Assembly (NCBI GenBank): GCA_900546515.1
Contig: URDG01000028.1
Span: forward strand, 1-35,139
Direction: 5' to 3'
DNA: 35,139 nt
Source: an uncultured Eubacteriales bacterium
Lineage (GTDB): Bacteria; Bacillota; Clostridia; Oscillospirales; Oscillospiraceae
This document shows, in pieces, positions 24,165-31,772 of this stretch; within the stretch, counting starts at the first letter, position 1, and each line of letters starts with the position of its first letter. The position numbers were made by a program, and so were the translations under genes. The notes beneath the pieces were generated by a model, which made no database searches, had not been told where the DNA came from, and saw only the letters and a program-made list of their open reading frames with translations.

Positions 24165-25457
24165 TCAGCAGTTATAATATGTCATCCCGGAGAAATAGGA
24201 AGCCGGGTCTACTCTGCTGTCGCCTACATAGACTTCAAAATGGCAGTGGGTGCCGGTCGCACGGCCCGACGCGCCGAGATAACCGACAGTCTGTCCCTGC
24301 GTTACAGTCTGGCCGGAGCTCACGGCAAGCCCGGACATATGTGCATACACGGTCTTCATTCCGCCGTGGTCTATTATCACATAGTTGCCGTAGCCACTGT
24401 TTGAGGACGCAGTGATGACTGTGCCGCTGTCAGCCGCAATGATAGGCTGGCCGTCGTTGCCGAAGCCGTCTATATCAATACCTGCATGATAGGTCGTCTT
24501 GCCGGTGAACGGGTCGGAACGGTTGCCGTAGCGGCTCGTGATGCGCATGGAGCACGGCACAGGCCAAATGAGGCTGCCGGTGCCGCTGACGCCCTGACTT
24601 ACGGGTTCCTCGACGGTGATGGTGGTGGTAGTGCCATCCTCGTTCGTGACTTCCTTGGTGACAGTCTGAGTGGGCTGCTGGGCAGCCTTCTCAGCGTTCC
24701 AGCGGGCAATGATATTGCTGACCTCTGCCGCTGCCGCGGCTTCCTCAGCCTGCGCCGCCTCGTACTCCTTGGTGGCCTTTTCTATATCATCCGCCAGTTC
24801 CTCGAGCTGCTTGTTCGCTTCATCCATCTGCTTTTTCAGCTCTTCCTGCTCGCTCTTGAGATCATCCTGCTTCTGTTCATAATCAGCCTTGACCTCTTCG
24901 TAGTCGGCTTTGATCTCCTCAGTCTCCTCGCGGGCCGCGATGTACTGGTCCTCAAGAGCGCGGTCGCTGTTCATAATCTCGCCCATATCGTCCACCGCAG
25001 TGAGCAGCTCGCTGAAATTGTCCGCCTTCAGGACGACGGCGAGAATATTATAGCCGCCGTTTTCCTCCATTGCGCGCACGCGGGTGCGGTACTTCTGGAG
25101 CTGGACATCTTCCCTGTTCTTTGCCTGATCGACTTCCTTTGCCTTTTCGTCGATCATGTCATTATAGAGGTCGATCTGCTCCTGCACAAGGTCGATCTGC
25201 TCCTGTGTGAGCTTGTTCTGCTCCATAATGGCAGCCTTCTGGTCAAGTACGCTGGCCTGCTGCTGCTTGAGTGCGTCGAGTCTCTCCTTGCAGTCCTTGA
25301 CTCTGCCGGAGATCTCCTTTTTCTGCTGCTGAAGCGCAGTAACTTCATCCTCCGTGACGGCATAAGCGCTTACCGGGATGATGCTCATCACAAGCGTCAG
25401 CACCATCAGCACCGCCATTATTATAGCGATCACAGAGATAACCTTTTTGTTGTTCAT
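24165..25457 (-). CDS. EnvC/RipC-like M23 peptidoglycan endopeptidase (first copy)
   Basis: The 430-residue paralogue of the next gene, with the same plan: signal peptide or anchor (1-33), coiled coil (about 35-265), a linker with a Thr-rich stretch (TVTKEVTNEDGTTTTITV), and an M23 domain with H324 and D328 (YHAGID), H373 (VYAHMSG) and H404-x-H406 (THCHFEV). Both share RVRAMEENG and LLTAVDD.GEIM in the coiled coil, showing a tandem duplication. It begins after a doubled CCCGGAGG sequence, the second copy 12 bases from the ATG. It should be the direct partner of FtsEX, cutting septal or side-wall peptidoglycan. Confidence 0.9.
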   Translation of the reverse strand: MNNKKVISVIAIIMAVLMVLTLVMSIIPVSAYAVTEDEVTALQQQKKEISGRVKDCKERLDALKQQQASVLDQKAAIMEQNKLTQEQIDLVQEQIDLYNDMIDEKAKEVDQAKNREDVQLQKYRTRVRAMEENGGYNILAVVLKADNFSELLTAVDDMGEIMNSDRALEDQYIAAREETEEIKADYEEVKADYEQKQDDLKSEQEELKKQMDEANKQLEELADDIEKATKEYEAAQAEEAAAAAEVSNIIARWNAEKAAQQPTQTVTKEVTNEDGTTTTITVEEPVSQGVSGTGSLIWPVPCSMRITSRYGNRSDPFTGKTTYHAGIDIDGFGNDGQPIIAADSGTVITASSNSGYGNYVIIDHGGMKTVYAHMSGLAVSSGQTVTQGQTVGYLGASGRATGTHCHFEVYVGDSRVDPASYFSGMTYYNC

Positions 25458-25538
25458 AAGTATGTATGACCCTCCGGGCCTCCGGGTCTTTACCCTTTGG
25501 CCTTTTACCGGGGGCAGCCCTTTCGGGATACCCAGAGT

Positions 25539-26426
25539 TTATACCTTCAGGTAGTTCCTGATGGCGTTCACACCGCCGACGGCGCCGACCAGAATACCGG
25601 TGCCAAGGTAGATTATAAGAACCACCAGCGCGACCGATCTGAAAGGAACGACCGCGATAAAACTGCCTGTAAGACTGCTGACGAGCTTACCGGTGATAAG
25701 CTCATATATGCCCCACTCGGCAAAGAACGCAAGCCCGCCGCCGAGGATGCCGAGCACCAGACCCTCGACCACGAAGGGCAGACGTATAAAGGAGTTGTTT
25801 GCGCCGACCATCTTCATGATGGCTATCTCCTCGCGCCGGCCGAAGGTGGCGAGCTTTATGGTGTTGGACATGATGAAAACGGAGACGAACACCAGCATGA
25901 CGATGAGCACAAGAGAGATCACGCTGACGATATTGCGGATGGTGACAAAGGTCTTGGCATAGTCAAGATGCGCATTTACCTTTGCGATACCCGGAATATT
26001 TCTCAGCTCACGCTCGGTCTCGGCCATCTGCGATATATCCGTAAGGTGGATAACAAAGCGGTGGCGGAACACTGTCTCATCTATGCCCTCCATGAGGGAC
26101 TCGTCGTACTTGCTCATGAAAGCGTCCATAGCGTCGGTGCGCGACACAAACTCAACGGAGCTTATATTGTCCACAGCCTCTATACTGCTCTGAAGCGCAC
26201 TGGCCTCTTTCTCGTCGGTGATAGCGTCGTCGACAAAGGCGACGACCTCATTCTGGCTCTCCAGATCCTTTATTAGCGCGTCAATATTGACCGCAAGCAG
26301 TGACACGCTGCCCATGATGATAAGGCACGCCATAATGACCGTCACTGAGGCGAAGGACATAAACCCGTGCTTTGTGATGCTGCGGAAGCCTTCGCGGATA
26401 AGATAACCGCATCTACTCAATCTCAT
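25539..26426 (-). CDS. ftsX: cell division membrane protein FtsX
   Basis: A 295-residue FtsX: an N-terminal transmembrane helix (SFASVTVIMACLIIMGSVSL), a periplasmic-type extracellular loop that in the family contacts the coiled coil of the hydrolase, and three C-terminal helices with the FtsX permease-like block FGRREEIAIMKMVGA. It has no transport role; ATP hydrolysis by FtsE moves FtsX and activates the M23 enzyme outside. I place the start at ATG 26426, overlapping the end of ftsE by 14 bases. The frame stays open upstream but lies within ftsE there. Confidence 0.93.
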   Translation of the reverse strand: MRLSRCGYLIREGFRSITKHGFMSFASVTVIMACLIIMGSVSLLAVNIDALIKDLESQNEVVAFVDDAITDEKEASALQSSIEAVDNISSVEFVSRTDAMDAFMSKYDESLMEGIDETVFRHRFVIHLTDISQMAETERELRNIPGIAKVNAHLDYAKTFVTIRNIVSVISLVLIVMLVFVSVFIMSNTIKLATFGRREEIAIMKMVGANNSFIRLPFVVEGLVLGILGGGLAFFAEWGIYELITGKLVSSLTGSFIAVVPFRSVALVVLIIYLGTGILVGAVGGVNAIRNYLKV

Positions 26427-27105
26427 ATCCGTAATACCCATCCATTCCGTCGCTGATAACATGACCGCCGTCAATAGTGATGACGCGCTTTGAAAAAGCG
26501 TTGACCAGCTCTTTTTCATGGGTGACGACCAGAATGGTGGTCCCCATCTCGTTTATCTTTTCAAAAAGCAGCATGAGCTCAAGGCTGCGCACGGGGTCTA
26601 GGTTGCCGGTGGGCTCGTCCGCAACTATCATGCGCGGATTATTCGCCAGCGCCCTTGCAATAGCAACACGCTGCTGCTCGCCGCCGGACAGCTCGTTCGG
26701 CATGCGCTTTTCCCTGCCCTCGAGCCCGACAAGCTCAAGCACATAGGGCACACGCTTCTTGATCTCCTTGGGAGATGCGCCGACAACGCGCATAACGAAT
26801 GCGACATTGTCATACACGGTCATGTTTTCAATGAGCCTGTAGTCCTGAAAGATAACGCCAAGAGTTCTTCTCACCTTCGGCAGGCGGCTGCGGCGGATAT
26901 TGGTCATGTCAAAGTCGTTGACAATGACCTGCCCGGACGTAGCGAAAACCTCGCCTGTGATGAGCTTCATAAGCGTCGTCTTGCCTGAGCCGGAGGGGCC
27001 GACCAGAAAGACAAATTCGCCCTCATTGATCGTAAGGTCGACGGAATCGAGTGCAACGGTGTTGCTGCTGTCGTAGACCTTCGTGACATTGTTCATCTGA
27101 ACCAT
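26413..27105 (-). CDS. ftsE: cell division ATPase FtsE
   Basis: A 230-residue ABC ATPase of the FtsE family. Walker A is GPSGSGKTT (36-44), the signature LSGGEQQR (139-146), and Walker B MIVADE (159-164) with the catalytic Glu. The start has GGAGG about 11 bases upstream. It overlaps ftsX and is followed by two M23 hydrolases and an S41 protease, a complete FtsEX-hydrolase module. A TATAAT at about 27139-27155 lies in a small GCGGG/CCCGC hairpin but has no good -35, so the promoter is uncertain. Confidence 0.94.
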   Translation of the reverse strand: MVQMNNVTKVYDSSNTVALDSVDLTINEGEFVFLVGPSGSGKTTLMKLITGEVFATSGQVIVNDFDMTNIRRSRLPKVRRTLGVIFQDYRLIENMTVYDNVAFVMRVVGASPKEIKKRVPYVLELVGLEGREKRMPNELSGGEQQRVAIARALANNPRMIVADEPTGNLDPVRSLELMLLFEKINEMGTTILVVTHEKELVNAFSKRVITIDGGHVISDGMDGYYGYEIE

Positions 27106-27195
27106 AAGTTATGTATCCTCCAAAAAATCGGGATAGTCTTCCGGCGGGATTATACCCCGCGCACCTTAAACAGAGCTGAAAAAGCTGAGTATCTG

Positions 27196-28290
27196 TCAAT
27201 ACTTGGCGTTGTTCAGCGAGTCAAGGTACATCTTCACCATCATTGCGACCTTGAACACTATTGCGTGGTCAAACTCTCTCAGGTCAAGTCCGGTTATTTT
27301 CTTTATCTTTTCAAGTCTGTACACGAGCGTATTGCGGTGCACATACAGCTTGCGGGAGGTCTCAGAGACGTTGAGATTGTTTTCAAAGAAGCGGTTGATA
27401 GTCTCAAGCGTATCGTCGTCGAGCGTCTCTATGGGATTCTTTTTGAACACCTCGTTGAGAAACATCTCACAAAGCGTCGTAGGAAGCTGGTAGATAATAC
27501 GGCCAAGGCCGAGCGTTTCATAGTTGATGATGGTCTTGTCAGCCTCGAAAATGCGGCCGACGTCGATCGCCACCTGCGCCTCCTTATAGCGGTCGGCCAG
27601 CTCTCTTAGATGGCGGGCATTGGTGCTGATGCCGATGACTGTCTTCGCGCCGAGCTCCTCGTGCATGACGCGCTCTATCGTGCGCGCAGTCTTCAGGATC
27701 TCATCAGGGCAGTTCGCGTTCGGCAGGGACTTTACCACGACCACATCCGACTCGTTGATGTTCAGCACAAAATCGCGCTGCTTGTCCGGGAACAGGCGCT
27801 GAACTACTTCGACCGCGGACACGTCCGGGTTCTCCACCTGACGCACAAGCAGAACCGTGCGCGGCTCGTCCGTGACAAAGTGCAGCTCCTTCGCCCTCAC
27901 ATACACATCGCCGGGCAGTATGTTGTCCGAGATGATATTCTTTACAAAGGCCGCCTTGTTGTGCTTTTCCTCATAGTTGTTCTTGGCCTCGTTGAAAGCG
28001 ACCGCAGCAACGGCGCAGAGCGTCTTTGCCATCGCGTCGGCGCCCTCCACGAAGGCGGCATAGTCAAGTTTGCTGCTGTCCGAAGACAGCGGGCAGTAGG
28101 TCCTTCCGGCAGTGACCACATAGCGGTCAGCCCCGTCAAAATCATAGATGCGAAAGTCATCAAGGCGTGAGCCGATCATTGCAAGCTCGCTGCTGGCAAT
28201 GACAAAGCCCTGTTCGTCAACAACGCCGATCGTTCTGTCCACGGCGTCCTTCATCTGAATGATCACATTCTGGAATATCTTGCTCGACAT
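27196..28290 (-). CDS. PucR/CdaR-family transcriptional regulator
   Basis: A 364-residue regulator. The N-terminal part resembles a sugar-diacid-recognition (CdaR) domain (MSSKIFQNVIIQMKDAVDRT, GVVDEQGFVIASSE), the middle is a degenerate GGDEF-like domain, and the C-terminus is the PucR helix-turn-helix: ENNLNVSETSRKLYVHRNTL followed by VYRLEKIKKITG. Members usually activate genes for sugar-acid or purine use. The start at ATG 28290 has GGGAGG eight bases upstream. Its own strong promoter lies 80 bases further up. It is followed by ftsE after 90 bases, but a functional link with cell division is not implied. The ligand is unknown. Confidence 0.85.
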   Translation of the reverse strand: MSSKIFQNVIIQMKDAVDRTIGVVDEQGFVIASSELAMIGSRLDDFRIYDFDGADRYVVTAGRTYCPLSSDSSKLDYAAFVEGADAMAKTLCAVAAVAFNEAKNNYEEKHNKAAFVKNIISDNILPGDVYVRAKELHFVTDEPRTVLLVRQVENPDVSAVEVVQRLFPDKQRDFVLNINESDVVVVKSLPNANCPDEILKTARTIERVMHEELGAKTVIGISTNARHLRELADRYKEAQVAIDVGRIFEADKTIINYETLGLGRIIYQLPTTLCEMFLNEVFKKNPIETLDDDTLETINRFFENNLNVSETSRKLYVHRNTLVYRLEKIKKITGLDLREFDHAIVFKVAMMVKMYLDSLNNAKY

Positions 28291-28369
28291 ATCGTATGCC
28301 TCCCATGCACTGCGGTCTGCCAAAAAAGGTATAGTAAAAAACACTATATATCCGCATTTCTCTTTCTAC

Positions 28370-28398
28370 ATAATAACTCCATTTTATGTGATTTTCAA
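28370..28398 (-). promoter_or_regulatory. promoter of the PucR/CdaR-type regulator
   Basis: TTGAAA (28393-28398), 17 bases, TATTAT (28370-28375) on the minus strand. It lies in an AT-rich stretch and gives a leader of about 75 bases that also includes the palindrome-like TATAGTG...CACTATA region. Confidence 0.75.
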
Positions 28399-28452
28399 TA
28401 GAAATCATTGCTGTTTTTTGTGAATTTTTTTCGCAATGTAGTTTTTACGCTC

Positions 28453-28479
28453 AAAAAGCCGCTTCAACTCGGGCTTTTT
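28453..28479 (-). terminator. terminator of the pseudouridine synthase gene
   Basis: AAAAAGCC (28453-28460) pairs with GGCTTTTT (28472-28479). It begins 4 bases after the gene's stop codon and is U-rich in both directions, so it may work bidirectionally. Confidence 0.75.
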
Positions 28480-28483
28480 TCCG

Positions 28484-29197
28484 TTATGTTGCCATAAATA
28501 TCAAGGCCAGTTCTGTTTGTTCAAGTTCACGAAAGCCGCCTTCCGCCATATTTTCATCCAGCTTCAGCCCTCCGACGGACAGTCTTTTGAGCTGCGTGAC
28601 CGGTTTCCCGCGCGAAGCGAGCATGCGCCGTACCTGATGATATTTCCCCTCCATCACAGCGACGGTACACCGGCCCCCGCCCAGATCCGTGAGCTTTGCG
28701 GGCAGGCAGTGCGTCCCGTCGGCAAGAACTATCCCCCTCTCAAAGGCCGAGGCATCCTCCCGCGTCAGTTCGCCGTCCACTACTGCATAATACAATTTCT
28801 CGACCTCGGATTTGGGCGAAATAACGCGGTGCGCAAACTCTCCGTCATTTGTGAGCAGCAGTAGCCCGCTCGTGTCCTTGTCGAGCCTGCCTACAGGGAA
28901 AAGCCCCATGCGCCGCATCTCCGGCGCGACGAGGTCGAGCACCGTGCGCTGACGGCCATCCTCCGTCGCCGTGACGACGCCGCACGGCTTATAGAGCATA
29001 TAGTAACGATGCTTTGAATAGCTGAGCACTGTCCCGTCGAGCGCAACGGCGCTCTTCTCCGGGTCGAGCTTCAGCTCCGGCGACGTGACAGCCGCGCCGT
29101 CCACGCTGACTCTGCCGCTTCTGATCACCTGTTTGAGCTCCCTGCGCGATGCAATACCCATGTCGGCAAGGTACTTGTCGAGCCTCACAAATGCCAT
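28484..29197 (-). CDS. rsuA: RsuA-family rRNA pseudouridine synthase
   Basis: A 237-residue enzyme that turns a specific uridine into pseudouridine, in this family most often U516 of 16S rRNA. It has an N-terminal S4 RNA-binding domain (RLDKYLADMGIASRRELKQ), the catalytic block GRLDKDTSGLLLLTNDG with the nucleophile D106, and EGKYHQVRRML near the end, typical of RsuA/RluB/RluE enzymes. The length and S4 domain fit RsuA or its close relative RluB. The start has AGAGGTG upstream and an extended -10 promoter at 29230-29258, and a terminator follows. It is a single-gene unit. Confidence 0.88.
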   Translation of the reverse strand: MAFVRLDKYLADMGIASRRELKQVIRSGRVSVDGAAVTSPELKLDPEKSAVALDGTVLSYSKHRYYMLYKPCGVVTATEDGRQRTVLDLVAPEMRRMGLFPVGRLDKDTSGLLLLTNDGEFAHRVISPKSEVEKLYYAVVDGELTREDASAFERGIVLADGTHCLPAKLTDLGGGRCTVAVMEGKYHQVRRMLASRGKPVTQLKRLSVGGLKLDENMAEGGFRELEQTELALIFMAT

Positions 29198-29229
29198 TTT
29201 TTCACCTCTGACAAATAAACTGAGAATAT

Positions 29230-29258
29230 ATTATAGCATACTTCCGGACAAATTTGAA
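29230..29258 (-). promoter_or_regulatory. promoter of rsuA
   Basis: TGCTATAAT (extended -10; TATAAT at 29230-29235) with TTCAAA 17 bases upstream (29253-29258) on the minus strand. Transcription would start near 29223, about 26 bases before the start codon. Confidence 0.6.
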
Positions 29259-29266
29259 TAGCTTGT

Positions 29267-29293
29267 ATTGTTACCATCCCATTGTTACCATCC
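29267..29293. repeat. tandem 13-bp repeat before the DUF4830 gene
   Basis: ATTGTTACCATCC occurs at 29267-29279 and again at 29281-29293, separated by a single C. It is directly followed by TATAAT (29294-29299) and the ribosome site of the plus-strand gene. It may be an operator, or a slippage product affecting promoter spacing. Confidence 0.7.
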
Positions 29294-29316
29294 TATAATG
29301 CAGGAGGCAGATCTGA

Positions 29317-29778
29317 ATGTTGGATAAGGTCGTGGTTTTCACAAAGAAAAGAGCTTTGACTATCGTTTTCATCTGTGCGCTCATGCTGTTTCTGATGATA
29401 CTCGCAAAATGGCTGATAGCATACAGGAACAACGATACGGGTCTTGCGACGCTTGAAGGCCGGGAAAGCTTTCTCAGCGAACTCGGTTGGGAGATAGATC
29501 CCGGCACTGAGGAATACAGAAGCATACAGCTTCCGGAGGCTCTCGATGGCGTAATGAAGGATTACAACGAAATGCAGCTTGCACAGGGTTACGACCTGCG
29601 CAAATATCTGGGACAGAAGTGCAGTCAGTATACCTACGTGGTGACAAACTACCCGGACACGAAGGACACCGTTCTCGTGACACTGTACATAAAGGGTCAA
29701 AAGGTCATTGCCGGAGATGTCCATTCCAATTCCGTAACCGGCTTCATGCACGGAATAAAGCGCACTGAGGCGACATGA
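29317..29778 (+). CDS. DUF4830-domain membrane-anchored protein
   Basis: A 153-residue protein with a positively charged N-terminus, one transmembrane helix (about 14-35: LTIVFICALMLFLMILAKWL) and an outside DUF4830 domain. Recognisable parts are FLSELGWEIDPG, DYNEMQLAQGYDLRKYLG, YTYVVTNYP and GDVHSNSVTGFMHGI. DUF4830 proteins occur in Clostridia and have no assigned function. The start follows AGGAGG by nine bases. It is the only confident plus-strand gene in the window and stands alone between a divergent rsuA and a convergent kinase gene, ending in an 18-bp hairpin. Confidence 0.85.
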   Translation: MLDKVVVFTKKRALTIVFICALMLFLMILAKWLIAYRNNDTGLATLEGRESFLSELGWEIDPGTEEYRSIQLPEALDGVMKDYNEMQLAQGYDLRKYLGQKCSQYTYVVTNYPDTKDTVLVTLYIKGQKVIAGDVHSNSVTGFMHGIKRTEAT

Positions 29779-29784
29779 ACGCGC

Positions 29785-29828
29785 ACATAAATATCAGGCG
29801 GCGCTTTCGGGCCGCCTGATATTTATGT
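29785..29828 (+). terminator. terminator of the DUF4830 gene
   Basis: A perfect 18-bp inverted repeat, ACATAAATATCAGGCGGC (29785-29802) with its complement at 29811-29828, and an 8-nt loop. It begins 7 bases after the stop codon. The outer part of the stem is AU-rich, so the GC core followed by AUAUUUAUGU can end transcription. Confidence 0.75.
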
Positions 29829-29950
29829 AAATTATATTATGTATAATATACTACGTAAATTATTTTATGTAAATCTACATTAACAGAAAAATAAAGACAG
29901 CAGCGGAGTTTATGACTCACTACACTGCTGTCTTTATAAATTATGTAAAC
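29823..29950. repeat. four TTATGTAAAT-like elements between convergent genes
   Basis: TTATGTAAAT at 29823-29832, TACGTAAAT at 29852-29860, TTATGTAAAT at 29865-29874 and TTATGTAAAC at 29941-29950, in a very AT-rich stretch. They may be chance products of base composition or the remains of a small repeat. Confidence 0.4.
29891..29937 (-). terminator. terminator of the ROK-like kinase gene
   Basis: ATAAAGACAGCAG (29891-29903) pairs perfectly with CTGCTGTCTTTAT (29925-29937), with a small inner GAGT/ACTC stem. On the minus strand TTTTT follows. It is 17 bases after the kinase stop codon. Confidence 0.8.
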
Positions 29951-29953
29951 TTT

Positions 29954-31690
29954 TCAGCTCTGGCCGAAATACACCGCGCCTATCGCCTGTCCGAACTGTG
30001 CAACTGTCACGCCATCCATCCCGGCAAGCTGCCGCATCAGGCCGGTGCATGCCAGATCGTTGTCCGCCGCGATAAGCGTGATGCCGGAAATACATTCGGC
30101 AAAGCCCTCGCAGATCAGCTCAAAGCAGCGGCGGCGCTTCACGAAGCGCCCAAACAGGAAGCGTACATCCGTCTCCGGAGAGAGCAGGAATGACATCTCC
30201 TCGCTGACGTGCGCAAGATTACGCCCTACCTGCCGGAAAACCTCTTCCGCCTTGCCTCTCCCCTGCTCTGCAAGCGCCATGATATGCTCAAGGCAGGGCT
30301 TTCTCTTGTCGTGCGGCTCGGATATGATGCGCAGCAGGCCGCCGTTCTGTTCAACGAAGCCGTCAAGCATATCCGGCGCGAGAGCATACGCCATGCGGAA
30401 TACGCCTGCCTGCCCCATATAGCGCCGCGCGCCCGCAAGCCCGGAATTTTCGTTCCTCACGCAGCGCAGATCATCCGCGCTCATGCCGCGGCTCGGCCAG
30501 CTGCCCAGATCCTGTATCGTATCGTACATCTCAAGCACGAGCTCCGGTATTTCACCCGAGGCGTCGACCCAGCCTGTGCCGAGATCGGTGCCGAGCGCAT
30601 GTGCAAGCACCCCGTTTTCTATCAGCTCTGCCCGCTCACCGTGCGCAAGCTCCATCGCAGCGGTGTATGCGGCAATATTCCCGTCATTCGTCGCGCGGAC
30701 GCGGCCCTGCCCGCGGCAGAGCCCTTCCAGCTGCGTGTTCAGCGCGCTTATCCGCGCGAACTCCGACTCGTAATCATGCGCATGACGCCTGCGCATTCCC
30801 TGCGTTTTCGGCGTTTCACCGCCGACGATCGCATTTCTTATCACAACGTCCGGAAAGCTCAGTCCAATGCTGTCGAGCACATCGGCCTTATCTCCGAGAC
30901 GCTGCTCTGCATCCGCTGCGGCCTCGCTCATCATGTCATCCCCGGCGTCCTTTTCAAGCGCCGCAAGCAGCTCTCCGCCGAGCCTTCCGCAGTGTAAATA
31001 TTCCGCGGCGCAGGCGCGCATGAGACGTGCAAGCAGCATTACCGGCGCTGTCAGCTCCTGCGCATTTTCAAACTCCGCGGGGTTCCAGTCATACTCCTTG
31101 ACGCACACTAGCTTTCCGCGGGCCGAGACTGCCAGCTTTATGTCCGTGCCGCCGACATCGATACCGCAGCAGACCTTTTCGTCTGTCAGCCCCGCGGTCC
31201 TGCGCAGCTTGTCCGCAAGACGGCTGTCCCGCCTGTGCGGCGTCTCCGCCGCCGGTACATATTCCGATATATCCCGGTACTCGAGGCTAAACCGCCCTTT
31301 GCCGAGCAGGGCGCATATCCTCTCCGCTTCATTTATGACCTTGCCGTAGCCGCGGCGGTTTTCATCATCAAGCTGAAAGCTGGTTCCGAGACCTCTGACG
31401 AGACCGTCAAGCTCTGCGTCAGACGTATCATAATAAATACTCAGCCGGCTGCCTCCCAGCGCAGAGAGCATGTTGTACACGCAGGCATCGAGATATTCCG
31501 AGACGAAGCGGCGCTCCGGCTCGCTATTCCAGCGCGGGAAAAAGCGCGTATACGCGCGCAGCTCACCGCCGAAAAGCGTGAGCACAAATACTACCGGCAC
31601 ACACGAAGCATCTGCGCTGCACTCGCGGCTGACATCATCCAGCCATACGGGTTTATCCTCCTGCGCGGTTTTTATCCATTGCTGAAGCAT
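29954..31690 (-). CDS. ROK-like sugar kinase/ASKHA protein with long N-terminal extension
   Basis: A 578-residue protein. Residues about 1-170 are an extension I do not recognise. From 174 an ASKHA/ROK fold begins: phosphate-1 loop GIDVGGTDIKLAV (176-188), a NDGNIAAY block (335-342) matching the ROK NDxNxxA motif with D336 as likely catalytic base, and a phosphate-2 loop ALGTDLGTGWV (365-375). The usual ROK zinc motif (CxCGxxGC) is not seen, and a C-terminal helical part ends with QFGQAIGAVYFGQS. Sugar or amino-sugar phosphorylation is likely; substrate unknown. It follows the ABC transporter genes across a hairpin and starts eight bases after GGAG, so the transported compound may be its substrate. 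Confidence 0.75.
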   Translation of the reverse strand: MLQQWIKTAQEDKPVWLDDVSRECSADASCVPVVFVLTLFGGELRAYTRFFPRWNSEPERRFVSEYLDACVYNMLSALGGSRLSIYYDTSDAELDGLVRGLGTSFQLDDENRRGYGKVINEAERICALLGKGRFSLEYRDISEYVPAAETPHRRDSRLADKLRRTAGLTDEKVCCGIDVGGTDIKLAVSARGKLVCVKEYDWNPAEFENAQELTAPVMLLARLMRACAAEYLHCGRLGGELLAALEKDAGDDMMSEAAADAEQRLGDKADVLDSIGLSFPDVVIRNAIVGGETPKTQGMRRRHAHDYESEFARISALNTQLEGLCRGQGRVRATNDGNIAAYTAAMELAHGERAELIENGVLAHALGTDLGTGWVDASGEIPELVLEMYDTIQDLGSWPSRGMSADDLRCVRNENSGLAGARRYMGQAGVFRMAYALAPDMLDGFVEQNGGLLRIISEPHDKRKPCLEHIMALAEQGRGKAEEVFRQVGRNLAHVSEEMSFLLSPETDVRFLFGRFVKRRRCFELICEGFAECISGITLIAADNDLACTGLMRQLAGMDGVTVAQFGQAIGAVYFGQS

Positions 31691-31719
31691 TGAAGTTTCT
31701 CCGTTTCATATTCAAATTT

Positions 31720-31745
31720 GCGCCCGGGGTGTTGCCCCCGGGCGC
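31720..31745 (-). terminator. GC-rich hairpin between ABC ATPase and kinase genes
   Basis: A perfect 10-bp stem, GCGCCCGGGG (31720-31729) with CCCCGGGCGC (31736-31745), and a 6-nt loop. On the minus strand only AAATTTG follows, so it is at most a partial terminator that lets some transcription into the kinase gene. Confidence 0.55.
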
Positions 31746-31772
31746 TCGGTTTTGACCTATTATATCACAGCG

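Noticed and set aside
29268..29299. TTGTTA ... TATAAT as the DUF4830 promoter
   Set aside because: The spacer is 20 bases, and transcription would begin inside the ribosome site. The -10 may be real, but the pair is not convincing.
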